DNA from: Rhodanobacter sp. FW104-R8
GTDB lineage: Bacteria; Pseudomonadota; Gammaproteobacteria; Xanthomonadales; Rhodanobacteraceae
Assembly (NCBI RefSeq): GCF_001617365.1
Contig: NZ_LVJR01000121.1
Coordinates: forward strand, 1-50,935
DNA length: 50,935 nucleotides
Reading direction: 5' to 3'
Within the stretch, counting starts at the first letter, position 1, and each line of letters opens with the position of its first letter. The notes beneath the pieces are model-generated. The model was not told the DNA's origin. It worked only from the letters and a program-made list of their open reading frames with translations, and ran no database searches. The translations under genes were made by a program, and so were the position numbers. Below are positions 38,130 through 46,345 of the stretch, in pieces.

Positions 38130-38894
38130 TCACTCGGACTTCGCGCAGCGGAAGCCCATGTTGTTGGTGGTGTCGGACGCCTTCAGCGCGGACAGCATCG
38201 CGATGCGCATCAGCACCGCGTAGTTCTCCTTCTCCTGCAGGCTGATCGCGCCGGCGCCGCAGAATTTCAGCAGATCGGGATCGCCCTGCTGGCGGCTGTC
38301 GCTGGCGACCATCAGCGCGTTGAAGTCGTCCACCCATTCCCACACCAGGTTGTTGAGATCGCGCACGCCGTAGACGTCGGGCGGGCCGCCGACGGCCGGC
38401 AGCGCCGCGCTGGAGGGGCGCGAGTACCAGCCGAGGATGCCCTCGCGCCAGGCCGGATCGGCGCGGGCGTCGCGGCGGGTGGCATCGGCCGCCGCCGCGT
38501 ACTCCCACTCGTACCAGCTCGGCAGGCGCGCCTGCTCGCTCTCGCAGTACGCCTGCGCGGCGAACCAGCTGACCCGGGTGACGGGCTGTTGCGGCAGCGC
38601 CTGCTCGCCCAGCGTGTCGGCACCGGTCCAGTGGCTGAGGTAGCGCGCGTCGGCCAGGATGCTGGCGACGCGGTCGCGCCGCCATTGCGGATGGGCCTTC
38701 ACGAAGGCCAGGAACTCGGCGTTGGTGACCGGCTCGGTGCGCAGGCGGAACGGCGCCACCTGCGCCGCTGCCGCCTTGCCGTCCGCCGGCAGCACGCTGC
38801 TGAAACTGCCTCCCGGCAGGGCGGCATAGTCCGCCGCCGCCACCGGGAGTGCCAGCACCAGGCCGAACCACGCCAGTGCCAGTCGAACGCGCAT
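38130..38894 (-). CDS. nirV: NirV, formylglycine-generating-enzyme-like nirK accessory protein
   Basis: A 254-residue secreted protein with a signal peptide (cleavage near VAA-AD) and an FGE/SUMF1-type domain: FRLRTEPVTNAEFLAFVKAH, PVTRVSWFAAQAYCESEQAR, LPSWYEWEYAAAA, VRDLNNLVWEWVDDFNALM and MGFRCAKSE. It does not show the SxxxCHxSYC catalytic cysteine pair of true formylglycine-generating enzymes, only one cysteine in that region (LKFCGAGA), so sulfatase activation is unlikely. A homologue, nirV, follows nirK in Rhodobacter and Sinorhizobium, with a presumed but unproven maturation role. It begins 2 nt after nirK ends. Confidence 0.88.
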   Translation of the reverse strand: MRVRLALAWFGLVLALPVAAADYAALPGGSFSSVLPADGKAAAAQVAPFRLRTEPVTNAEFLAFVKAHPQWRRDRVASILADARYLSHWTGADTLGEQALPQQPVTRVSWFAAQAYCESEQARLPSWYEWEYAAAADATRRDARADPAWREGILGWYSRPSSAALPAVGGPPDVYGVRDLNNLVWEWVDDFNALMVASDSRQQGDPDLLKFCGAGAISLQEKENYAVLMRIAMLSALKASDTTNNMGFRCAKSE

Positions 38895-38896
38895 CG

Positions 38897-40423
38897 TCAG
38901 TGCCCCGCCGCCGGTGCGGGGGTCGCCGCGGCACGCGCCTTGGCCACCTCGTCCTTGCTGAACTGGCCACCGGGGTTGCCCCAGCTGTTCAGCACGTAGG
39001 TGAGGATGTTGGACACCTCGTCATCGGTCAGCTGGCTCATCGGCGGCATCACCGAGTCGTACTCGTGCCCGTTGACGGTGACCTTGCCGGTCAGGCCGTG
39101 GGTGACGATGGTCATCGCCCGCTTCGGATCGGCCGCGAGCAAGTCCGACTTCGCCAGCGGCGGGAACACGTTGGGCAGGCCCTCGCCGTTCGCCTGGTGG
39201 CAGACCGAACAGGTGCCGGCGAACAGCTGCTTGCCCGCGGCGATCTGCTCGTCCTTGGTCAGCGTGCCGGCCGCATGCGCCTTCGCCGCCGTGCTCACCG
39301 CCTGCAGGTTGGCGCCGGCACGGTCGCCCAGGTACACCGAGTCGACCTCCTTGCCCGAGTAAATCGCCTTGTTCTCCGGGCCGTCCACCTTGAGGATGCC
39401 CAGCGCACCCTTGTTGAAGGCGCGGAAGATCGAGTGGTCGACCAGCACGTAGCTGCCCGGCACGTCGGTGTGGAACTCCACGATCGCGGCGCCGCCGGAG
39501 GGGATCAGCGTGGTCTGCACGTTGTGCTGCGCCACCGTGCCGCCCTCGGGCTGCACCTTGTCGAAGATCTCGCCGATCACGTGGAAGCTGGAGACCAGGT
39601 TCGGGCCGCCGTTGCCGACGAACAGGCGCACCTTCTGGTCGATCTTGGCGGTCAGCGCGTTGTCGCCGGTGATCGCACCTTCCCTGCCGTTGAACAGCAC
39701 ATAGGTCGGGTGCTCGTCGATCGCCTTCTCCATGTCGAACGGCTGGTGGCCCTTCTCGCGGTACTTGCCGGTGGTGTAGAAGTCGCCCTGCATCACGTAG
39801 TACTCGTGGTCGACCGGGCTGAGGCCTTCCGGCGGCTCGACCAGGATCAGGCCGTACATGCCGTTGGCGATGTGCATGCCCACCGGCGCGGTGGCGCAGT
39901 GGTAGACGTAGATGCCCTGGTTGAGCGCCTTGAAGGTGAACTGCGACTCATGCCCCGGCGCGGTGAAGCTCGACGCCGCGCCGCCGCCCGGCCCGGTCAC
40001 GCCGTGCAGGTCGATGTTGTGCGGCATCTTGCTGTCCGGCGCGTTCTTCAGGTGGAACTCCACCGTGTCGCCCTGGCGCACGCGGATGAAGCTGCCCGGC
40101 ACGGTGCCGCCGAAGGTCCAGAACGTGTAGCTCACGCCCTCGGAGATCGGCATCTCCTTCTCGACCACTTCCAGCTCGACGATGACCTTCGCCGGATAGT
40201 TGCGGTGGATCGGCGGCGGCACGTGCGGCGGGCTGGTCAGCACCGCGTGGATCGGCTCGCCCTGCGGCGGACCGAAGTCGCCGCGCTCGGAGGCGACCGA
40301 GGTGCTGGTGACCGGCGCGGTCGCATTGGCGGCCGGGCCGGAGGATGAAGCGGATGGTTTGCCTGAACAGGCTGCCAGCGCCAGCATGGCGGCAGCAGCG
40401 ACGTAGAGGTATGGACGTGTCAT
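38897..40423 (-). CDS. nirK: Copper nitrite reductase with fused cytochrome c domain (NirK, class II)
   Basis: Periplasmic enzyme reducing nitrite to NO. The 508-residue three-domain form joins two cupredoxin domains to a C-terminal cytochrome c. A lipobox (LALAACSG, C19) suggests outer- or inner-membrane anchoring. Type 1 copper ligands are H135, C176, H184 and M189; type 2 ligands are H140, H175 and H330, with catalytic D138 and H281. The C-to-H loop CATAPVGMH is the short AniA-like class II form. The heme motif is CSVCH (405-409) with a likely axial Met in VMPPM (459/462). ATG 40423 follows AGGGAG. It leads nirK-nirV-SCO under the box at 40478-40491. Confidence 0.97.
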   Translation of the reverse strand: MTRPYLYVAAAAMLALAACSGKPSASSSGPAANATAPVTSTSVASERGDFGPPQGEPIHAVLTSPPHVPPPIHRNYPAKVIVELEVVEKEMPISEGVSYTFWTFGGTVPGSFIRVRQGDTVEFHLKNAPDSKMPHNIDLHGVTGPGGGAASSFTAPGHESQFTFKALNQGIYVYHCATAPVGMHIANGMYGLILVEPPEGLSPVDHEYYVMQGDFYTTGKYREKGHQPFDMEKAIDEHPTYVLFNGREGAITGDNALTAKIDQKVRLFVGNGGPNLVSSFHVIGEIFDKVQPEGGTVAQHNVQTTLIPSGGAAIVEFHTDVPGSYVLVDHSIFRAFNKGALGILKVDGPENKAIYSGKEVDSVYLGDRAGANLQAVSTAAKAHAAGTLTKDEQIAAGKQLFAGTCSVCHQANGEGLPNVFPPLAKSDLLAADPKRAMTIVTHGLTGKVTVNGHEYDSVMPPMSQLTDDEVSNILTYVLNSWGNPGGQFSKDEVAKARAAATPAPAAGH

Positions 40424-40460
40424 GGAACGTTCTCCCTGGGTACTGGTGCCAGCGTAGGGA

Positions 40461-40478
40461 AACGTAACATGTTGCGTT
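40461..40478. promoter_or_regulatory. Second palindrome in the nirK promoter
   Basis: AACGTAACATGTTGCGTT is an 18-bp palindrome with one mismatched pair. It lies directly beside and touches the FNR-type box, on the nirK side. It could be a site for another regulator such as an NsrR-type NO repressor, but I cannot name it. Confidence 0.45.
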
Positions 40479-40491
40479 TGACCTGAGTCAA
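40478..40491 (-). promoter_or_regulatory. FNR/DNR-type box before nirK
   Basis: TTGAC-CTGA-GTCAA, perfect palindromic half-sites, centred 61.5 nt before the ATG at 40423. Confidence 0.75.
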
Positions 40492-40550
40492 CCGACCTCC
40501 ATTCGAAGCGCTTCTGCGTCACCCTGCCACAGCGGCGAAGCGCCCGGATT

Positions 40551-41798
40551 TCAGCCCGGCTTGCCGTCGATCCGCGGGGTCAGGTAGATCCATGCCGAGC
40601 GCAGCACCCACGGCAGGAACGCCAGCAGCCAGCCGTACGCGGCGATCACCAGCCAGAGGTAGACATCGCCACCCAATTCGGCGCGGATGCGCACCAGTGC
40701 CACCAGCTGCAGCAGCGCGAAACACAGCCAGGGGATCGCGCTCATTTCCAGCGGCCGGCCGGAATGGCCCTGGGTCACCCGGGTCACCATCGCCACCAGC
40801 ATCGAGCCGAAATAGCCGATCGCCAGCGCATGCAGCGGCGCGCGGCCGAGGATGTGGTGGCCGCCCACGGCATAGACCACGTCCTGCACCGCGTACAGCA
40901 CGAACGCCACCGGCAGCCACGCGAACGCCAGGTGCAGCACCGCCAGCAGTCCGGGGCGCATCGCCTTCCACGGCTGCCAGGCCAGCGCATGCCAGGCGAA
41001 CACCAGCGCCAGCGGCACGTCCGCCAGCCACAGCCAGCCCAGCGCGCTGCGCCACTCCAGCAGCAGGTGCGCCAGCAGCAGCAGCCACACCACCTGCAGG
41101 CTCCAGCGCGGGCGCACCACGACGTAGCCCTTCGCCACGTTGCCGCTGAAGAACGGCAGCATGCGGTGGGTCACCGTGAAATAGATCGGCAGCAGCAGGC
41201 CGTAGGTGCCCAGCTTGATCGCCAGCAGCGCGCACTCCGCCGGCGCACCGAACAGGAAGGCCAGGAACACCGCCAGCCCCAGCGTGCCCAGCGTGAGCGC
41301 CGCCAGGCAGGATTTCGCGTGGTGCAGCTTGTCGTCGCCCCCGCGCAACACCCCGGCCAGCGTGACGACGCCGACCAAGTAGCCCGCCAGCATCAGCGCC
41401 ACGCCCAGCCGCAGCAGCCACATCAGGTCGAGCAGGCCCACGTTCGCCAGCACGTAGCCGCCGAAGATGCCGCCGGCCACCGGCACGTAGCGCGAGCGCG
41501 GCAGCGCTGGCCGGCCCAGCCAGCGCGGGAACGTGGTCAGCAAGAAGCCGAACATGAACAGCGGGAACAGCCCGTACTGGATCAGCATCGCGTGCGCCCA
41601 GCCCGGCGGGATCGGCGGCTGCGGCCAGCCGGCCAGCCCGAAGCGCATCCAGGTCAGTTCCACCGCCCACCACGCCATGCTCAGCATCACCGCCACCGTG
41701 CCGGCGAAGAACAGCAACCGGTGCGGCGCGGAGGCCAGCAAGGCCGGCAGTTCGGCGAAGGTCGCCGGCTTCGCCGTCGACGTCGGTGATTCGGCCAT
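40551..41798 (-). CDS. nnrS: NnrS-family heme/copper membrane protein
   Basis: A 415-residue protein with about 12 transmembrane helices, matching NnrS, which protects denitrifiers against NO-related stress. Histidines typical of the family occur in [31 protein letters not shown] and [35 protein letters not shown] is a strong signature. The start at 41798 ([18 protein letters not shown]) follows GGCGAGCACACC. Longer readings of this frame cross the divergent SDR gene. An FNR-type box at 41860-41873 is centred 68.5 nt upstream. The gene ends just before the nirK promoter. Confidence 0.93.
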   Translation of the reverse strand: MAESPTSTAKPATFAELPALLASAPHRLLFFAGTVAVMLSMAWWAVELTWMRFGLAGWPQPPIPPGWAHAMLIQYGLFPLFMFGFLLTTFPRWLGRPALPRSRYVPVAGGIFGGYVLANVGLLDLMWLLRLGVALMLAGYLVGVVTLAGVLRGGDDKLHHAKSCLAALTLGTLGLAVFLAFLFGAPAECALLAIKLGTYGLLLPIYFTVTHRMLPFFSGNVAKGYVVVRPRWSLQVVWLLLLAHLLLEWRSALGWLWLADVPLALVFAWHALAWQPWKAMRPGLLAVLHLAFAWLPVAFVLYAVQDVVYAVGGHHILGRAPLHALAIGYFGSMLVAMVTRVTQGHSGRPLEMSAIPWLCFALLQLVALVRIRAELGGDVYLWLVIAAYGWLLAFLPWVLRSAWIYLTPRIDGKPG

Positions 41799-41859
41799 GG
41801 TGTGCTCGCCTGAAATGAGAATGATTCGCCATGCTGACAGATCGCCGGAGGCGCTCGCC

Positions 41860-41873
41860 ATGATTTGTATCAG
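41860..41873 (-). promoter_or_regulatory. FNR/DNR-type box before nnrS
   Basis: ATGAT-TTGT-ATCAG, an imperfect box centred 68.5 nt before the nnrS ATG. Confidence 0.5.
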
Positions 41874-41927
41874 ACCCGCCGCCCGCAGGCGTGCGGGACG
41901 CCGCGGCCGCACGGACCCGCCGTGCAA

Positions 41928-41941
41928 TTGACTCCGGTCAA
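41928..41941 (+). promoter_or_regulatory. FNR/DNR-type box before the SDR gene
   Basis: TTGAC-TCCG-GTCAA, perfect half-sites, centred 62.5 nt before ATG 41997. Together with the nnrS site, each divergent gene has its own box. Confidence 0.7.
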
Positions 41942-41996
41942 CGCCGACCCGTGCCGACTCGCGCACCCTGTCGGCATGCAACCGGGAGGCACGCTG

Positions 41997-42758
41997 ATGG
42001 GCAGGCTCGATGGCAAGGTGGCACTGGTGACCGGCGGCGCCGTGGGCATCGGCGCCGCCTGCGCGGCGCGGCTGGCGGAGGCGGGGGCGCGGGTCGCCAT
42101 CGTCGACCTGCACGGCGAACCGGGGCGGCAGCTGGCTGCCCGCCTCGGCGCGGCCGCGCGCTTTTTCCACGCCGACGTATCGGTGGAGGCCGAGGTGGTG
42201 GCGGCGGTCGCCGGCGCGGTGGCGGCGTTCGGACGTCTGGACGTCCTGGTCAACAACGCCGGCATCGCCGGAGCGAACAAGCCCACCCACGAACTCACCG
42301 AGGCGGAATGGGACCGGGTACAGGCGATCAACGTGAAGGGCGTGTTCTTCTGCACCAAGCATGCGATCGCGCCGCTGCGCGCGGCCGGCGGCGGCAGCAT
42401 CATCAACCTGTCGTCGATCTACGGCCTGGTCGGCGCGGCGGACTCGCCGCCGTACCATGCGTCCAAGGGCGCGGTGCGGCTGATGAGCAAGACCGACGCG
42501 ATGCTGTACGCGGCCGACCGCATCCGGGTCAACTCGATCCACCCCGGCTTCATCTGGACGCCGATGGTGGAGCAGCACCTCGCCTCGATGGGCGGCGACC
42601 CCGCGCAACACCGGCGCGAGGTCGGCGCACTGCATCCGCTCGGCCACCTGGGCGAGCCGGACGACATCGCGTGGGGCGTGGTCTATCTTGCCTCCGACGA
42701 ATCGAAATTCGTCACCGGCAGCGAGCTGGTCATCGACGGCGGCTATACCTGCCGCTGA
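41997..42758 (+). CDS. Short-chain dehydrogenase/reductase (SDR)
   Basis: A 253-residue classical SDR. It has the cofactor motif TGGAVGIG near 13, NNAG near 87, catalytic serine in NLSSIYG near 138, and YHASK near 154. VIDGGYTCR ends the chain, as in glucose- or cyclohexanol-dehydrogenase-like members. Aspartate in AIVDLHGEP suggests NAD preference. The substrate is unknown. ATG 41997 follows GGGAGGCACGCTG and fits the upstream box; an upstream ATG at 41976 is less likely. The universal stress gene follows 26 nt later, so the two probably form one anaerobic operon. Confidence 0.88.
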   Translation: MGRLDGKVALVTGGAVGIGAACAARLAEAGARVAIVDLHGEPGRQLAARLGAAARFFHADVSVEAEVVAAVAGAVAAFGRLDVLVNNAGIAGANKPTHELTEAEWDRVQAINVKGVFFCTKHAIAPLRAAGGGSIINLSSIYGLVGAADSPPYHASKGAVRLMSKTDAMLYAADRIRVNSIHPGFIWTPMVEQHLASMGGDPAQHRREVGALHPLGHLGEPDDIAWGVVYLASDESKFVTGSELVIDGGYTCR

Positions 42759-42784
42759 CGCTTTCCCCCACGGAGTATCCCCTC

Positions 42785-43222
42785 ATGTTCAAGCACATCC
42801 TGCTGCCCACCGACGGCTCCGAGCTGTCGCTGCGCGCGGTCGACACCGGCATCGAACTGGCGGCGCGGCTGGGCGCCCGCGTGCATGCCTTCCACGTGCT
42901 GGTGCCGTTCCCCGCCACCGTCTACTTCGCCGAGTTCATCCAGGCCAGCGAGGCGGCCTATACCCGCGAGGCGGTGGCCAACGCGGAAGGCTACCTGGCG
43001 GAGGTGCGCCGGCGGGCGGAAGCGGCCGGTGTCCCCTGCGAGAGCAGCCACGAAACGGATGCGCGCCCCTTCGCCGCCATCGTCGGCGCCGCCAGGAAGC
43101 ACCAGTGCGACCTGATCGTGATGGCCTCGCACGGCTGGCGCGGCTTCGACCGGCTGCTGCTGGGCAGCGAAACGCACAAGGTGATCTTGAACGGCGACGT
43201 GCCGGTGCTGGTTTGCCGCTGA
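42785..43222 (+). CDS. Universal stress protein (UspA family)
   Basis: A 145-residue single-domain Usp. The N-terminus MFKHILLPTDGSELSLRAVD contains the nucleotide-binding aspartate. DLIVMASHGWRGFDRLLLGS and ETHKVILNGDVPVLVC form the usual C-terminal ATP-binding segment. Usp proteins help cells survive energy starvation and are often FNR-regulated in pseudomonads. It is in line with the SDR gene under the box at 41928-41941. GGAG precedes the ATG. Confidence 0.93.
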   Translation: MFKHILLPTDGSELSLRAVDTGIELAARLGARVHAFHVLVPFPATVYFAEFIQASEAAYTREAVANAEGYLAEVRRRAEAAGVPCESSHETDARPFAAIVGAARKHQCDLIVMASHGWRGFDRLLLGSETHKVILNGDVPVLVCR

Positions 43223-43274
43223 GCCGTTCCCGCGCGCCGCACGCCTTGCCGCCCGGCGCGCGGCGCAAACGCGC

Positions 43275-45791
43275 ATGAGCGCCACCAGGCCGCCCCGCCC
43301 CGCCAACCTGGCCGGGCTGGACCCGGCGGAGGCCGCACGCCGGCTGGCCGAACACGGACCGAACCTGCTGCCCGGCAGCGCGCCGCGGACGCTGTGGTCG
43401 ATGGTCGCCGGCGTGTTGCTGGAACCGATGTTCCTGATGCTGCTGGTGGCCGGCGGCCTGTACCTGGCGCTGGGCGACCGTGCCGAGGCGGCGTTCCTGC
43501 TGTCGTTCGTGTTCGTGATCATCGGTATCACGCTGGCGCAGGAGCGCAAGACCCAGCGGGCGCTGGAATCGCTGCGCGAGCTGTCCGCCCCGCGCGCGCT
43601 GGTGATCCGCGGCGGCGCGGAGATCCGCATCCCCGGCCGCGAGGTGGTGGTGGGCGACCTGCTGGTGCTGCACGAAGGCGACCGCGTCGCCGCCGATGCC
43701 GTGCTGCTGGACGGCCACCTGGACGTCAACGAGTCGCTGCTCACCGGTGAGGCGGTGCCGGCCACCAAGCTGCCGGGCGGGGAGGCCGGCCAGCTGTTCG
43801 CCAGCACCGTGGTGACCAAGGGCGTGGGCGTCGCCGAGGTGCATGCCGTGGCCGGCGCCACCGCGGTGGGCCGCATCGGCCAGGCGCTGGCCGATACCGT
43901 CGAACCGGTGTCCGGCCTGCAGCAGGCCTCGCGCCGGCTGATCCGCAATCTCACCGTCGGCGGACTGCTGCTCGCCGCGGCATATGCCCTGCTCGGCTGG
44001 CTGTGGGACGGCCACGGCCTGCTGCAAAGCGTGCTGGCCGGCATCGCGCTGACCATGGCGATCTTGCCGGAAGAGATCCCGGTGATCCTCACCGTGTTCC
44101 TCGCGCTGGGAGCGTGGCGGATCTCGAAGCAGAAGGTGCTGACCCGCCGCGTGCCGGCGGTGGAGGCGCTGGGCGCGATCTCGGTGCTGGCGGTCGACAA
44201 GACCGGCACGCTGACGCAGAACCGCATGCAGGTGGCCGAGCTGCGCCTGGTCGACGACAGCTGCCACGGCGAGGAGGCGGCTGAGCTGCCCGAGCCGTTC
44301 CACGAACTGGTCGAGTTCGCCATGCTGGCGACGCCGGCCGACCCGTTCGATCCGATGGAGAAGGCGATCCAGCAGTTCGGGCTGTACTGGCTCACCGATA
44401 CCGAGCACGTGCACGCCGAGTGGGCGCCGGAATTCGAATACGCGCTGTCGCCCGACATCCTGGCGATGACCCACGTGTTCCGCGGCGACGCGCGCCACGC
44501 GCACCTGCTGGCCACCAAGGGCGCGCCGGAGGCGGTGATCGACCTGTGCCACCTGGGCGATGCCGACGCCGCGGCCATCCTGCGCCAGGTGGAGGCGATG
44601 GCCGAACGCGGCCTGCGCGTGCTCGGCGTGGCCCGCGGCGAATGGCAAGGCGCGGCATGGCCGCGCAGCCAGCACGATTTCGACTTCCGCTTCCTCGGCC
44701 TGGTCGGCTTCGTCGATCCGCCGCGCCCGGAAGTGCCGGTGGCGATCGCCGAATGCCGCGATGCCGGCGTGCGCATCATCATGATGACCGGCGACCATCC
44801 CGCCACCGCGCGCGCGATCGCCCGCCAGGTCGGGCTGAGCGAACGCGCCGAGGTCATCACCGGCGCGGAGATGGCCGTGCTGGACGACGCCGCGTTGCGC
44901 GAACGCCTGCGCCAGGTCGACCTGTGCGCGCGGCTCAAGCCCGAGCAGAAGCTGCGCCTGGTGCAGCTGCTGCGGGACGGCGGCGAGGTGGTGGCGATGA
45001 CCGGCGACGGCGTCAACGATGCCCCCGCGCTGAAGGCCGCCGACGTCGGCGTGGCGATGGGCGAGCGCGGCACCGACGTGGCGCGCGAGGCGGCCGCGCT
45101 GGTGCTGCTGGACGACAGCTTCGCCAGCATCGTGGCGGCGATCCGCCAGGGCCGGCGCATCTACGACAACATCACCAAGGCCACCCGCTTCGTGTTCGCC
45201 GTGCACATGCCGATCATCGCCCTGGCGCTGGTGCCGACCCTGCTGCACTGGCCGGTGCTGCTGATGCCGGTGCACATCGTGCTGCTGGAGCTGCTGATCG
45301 ACCCGGCCTGCTCGGTGGTGTTCGAGGCCGAACCCGCCGCCGCCGACATCATGCGGCGACCGCCGCGCGCGCCATCGGATTCCCCGTTCGCCGCTGCCAA
45401 CCTGCGCCATGCGGTGATCCAGGGGCTCGGCTTCGCCGGCATCCTGCTGCTCGGCTACGGCCTGCTGCTCGGTCGGGGCCTCGACGCCGCGCAAGGCCGC
45501 AGCGCGGTGTTCATCGCCCTGGTGCTCGGCCTGTTCCTGCTGACCCTGGCCAACCGCGACGTGTCGCGCCCCGCACTGAGCCGCATGCCAGCGCGCAACC
45601 CCTGGCTGCCACGGATGTTCGGCGGCGTGGCGCTGATGCTGGCGATCGTGGTCGGAGTGCCGTTCTTCCGAGGCGTGATGGGGCTGACGGTGCCCGGCAC
45701 GTTCATACTGCTCGCTACCGCCGGCATGCTGGCCGCCGCCATCGCCTGGCTGGAACTCTTGCGCCGCACGACGCGCGGCAACCTGCGCTAG
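43275..45791 (+). CDS. Cation-transporting P-type ATPase (type II)
   Basis: An 838-residue P-type pump. The phosphorylated aspartate is D308 in DKTGTLT. LLTGEAVP near 155 is the actuator loop (TGE), PEEIPVILTVFLALGAW precedes the P domain, and MTGDGVNDAPALKAADVGVA is the hinge motif. C-terminal helices (RFVFAVHMPIIALALVP onward) are as in Ca2+/Na+-type P2 ATPases. There is no N-terminal heavy-metal domain or CPx motif, so copper is unlikely; the ion cannot be fixed from sequence. It follows the stress-protein gene by 52 nt and may be its third operon member, though no ribosome site is obvious. Confidence 0.9.
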   Translation: MSATRPPRPANLAGLDPAEAARRLAEHGPNLLPGSAPRTLWSMVAGVLLEPMFLMLLVAGGLYLALGDRAEAAFLLSFVFVIIGITLAQERKTQRALESLRELSAPRALVIRGGAEIRIPGREVVVGDLLVLHEGDRVAADAVLLDGHLDVNESLLTGEAVPATKLPGGEAGQLFASTVVTKGVGVAEVHAVAGATAVGRIGQALADTVEPVSGLQQASRRLIRNLTVGGLLLAAAYALLGWLWDGHGLLQSVLAGIALTMAILPEEIPVILTVFLALGAWRISKQKVLTRRVPAVEALGAISVLAVDKTGTLTQNRMQVAELRLVDDSCHGEEAAELPEPFHELVEFAMLATPADPFDPMEKAIQQFGLYWLTDTEHVHAEWAPEFEYALSPDILAMTHVFRGDARHAHLLATKGAPEAVIDLCHLGDADAAAILRQVEAMAERGLRVLGVARGEWQGAAWPRSQHDFDFRFLGLVGFVDPPRPEVPVAIAECRDAGVRIIMMTGDHPATARAIARQVGLSERAEVITGAEMAVLDDAALRERLRQVDLCARLKPEQKLRLVQLLRDGGEVVAMTGDGVNDAPALKAADVGVAMGERGTDVAREAAALVLLDDSFASIVAAIRQGRRIYDNITKATRFVFAVHMPIIALALVPTLLHWPVLLMPVHIVLLELLIDPACSVVFEAEPAAADIMRRPPRAPSDSPFAAANLRHAVIQGLGFAGILLLGYGLLLGRGLDAAQGRSAVFIALVLGLFLLTLANRDVSRPALSRMPARNPWLPRMFGGVALMLAIVVGVPFFRGVMGLTVPGTFILLATAGMLAAAIAWLELLRRTTRGNLR

Positions 45792-45887
45792 GCCGTGGCG
45801 CACTGAGGTGGCTGCGCACCCCGACGTGCCGCGCGCAGCGGAGGCGATTACGCCAGTCGCACAACGAGTCCACCGCCCGGCGGCGGC

Positions 45888-46310
45888 TCAACCCGCCCGC
45901 CGCAGCACGCCGGAAAGGCGGGTGCCCGGCGCCACCGTGTTGAACACCGTTCCGTACTTGCGCACGTTGTCGTGCAGCAGGATGAGCCGCTGCTCGCTCT
46001 CGTCGCTGTCCACCAGGATCTCGTAGTCGATTGATTCCAGGCGCGGCGGCACGTCCTGGCGCACGCCATGCACGCGCACCTCGACCCCGCGCAACTGGAA
46101 CTGCAGGATCGGCGTGACCCGCTCGATGCCCTTGATCATGCAGGCCGACACCGCGGCCAGCAGCAGTTCGGCGGGATTGAACGCATCCATGCGGCCGGCC
46201 AGGTCGGTGTCCAGCAACGGTTCGGCATCCTTGCAGCGGGCGACGCCTCCGTGGGCGTCGGTTCGACGTGCGGTGACCTGGCAAGTCAGCTTGCGGGTAG
46301 TTTCAGTCAT
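45888..46310 (-). CDS. OsmC/Ohr-family protein
   Basis: A 140-residue OsmC-fold protein with FNPAELLLAAVSACMIKGIE holding the first catalytic cysteine, and the later segment LHDNVRKYGTVFNTVAPGTR. OsmC peroxidases usually carry a second cysteine in that later helix; here it is missing, so peroxidase action by a Cys pair is doubtful and the role is unclear. ATG 46310 follows a strong GCGGAGGATCCC site. It is convergent with the P-type ATPase and lies 35 nt downstream of the histidine kinase on the same strand. Confidence 0.87.
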   Translation of the reverse strand: MTETTRKLTCQVTARRTDAHGGVARCKDAEPLLDTDLAGRMDAFNPAELLLAAVSACMIKGIERVTPILQFQLRGVEVRVHGVRQDVPPRLESIDYEILVDSDESEQRLILLHDNVRKYGTVFNTVAPGTRLSGVLRRAG

Positions 46311-46345
46311 GGGATCCTCCGCGGGCATCCATGGGGCCCAGTTGC

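Noticed and set aside
41811..41830. Possible Fur-like box before nnrS
   Set aside because: GAAATGAGAATGATTCGCC matches Fur only partly, and the nearby FNR-type box explains nnrS control better.
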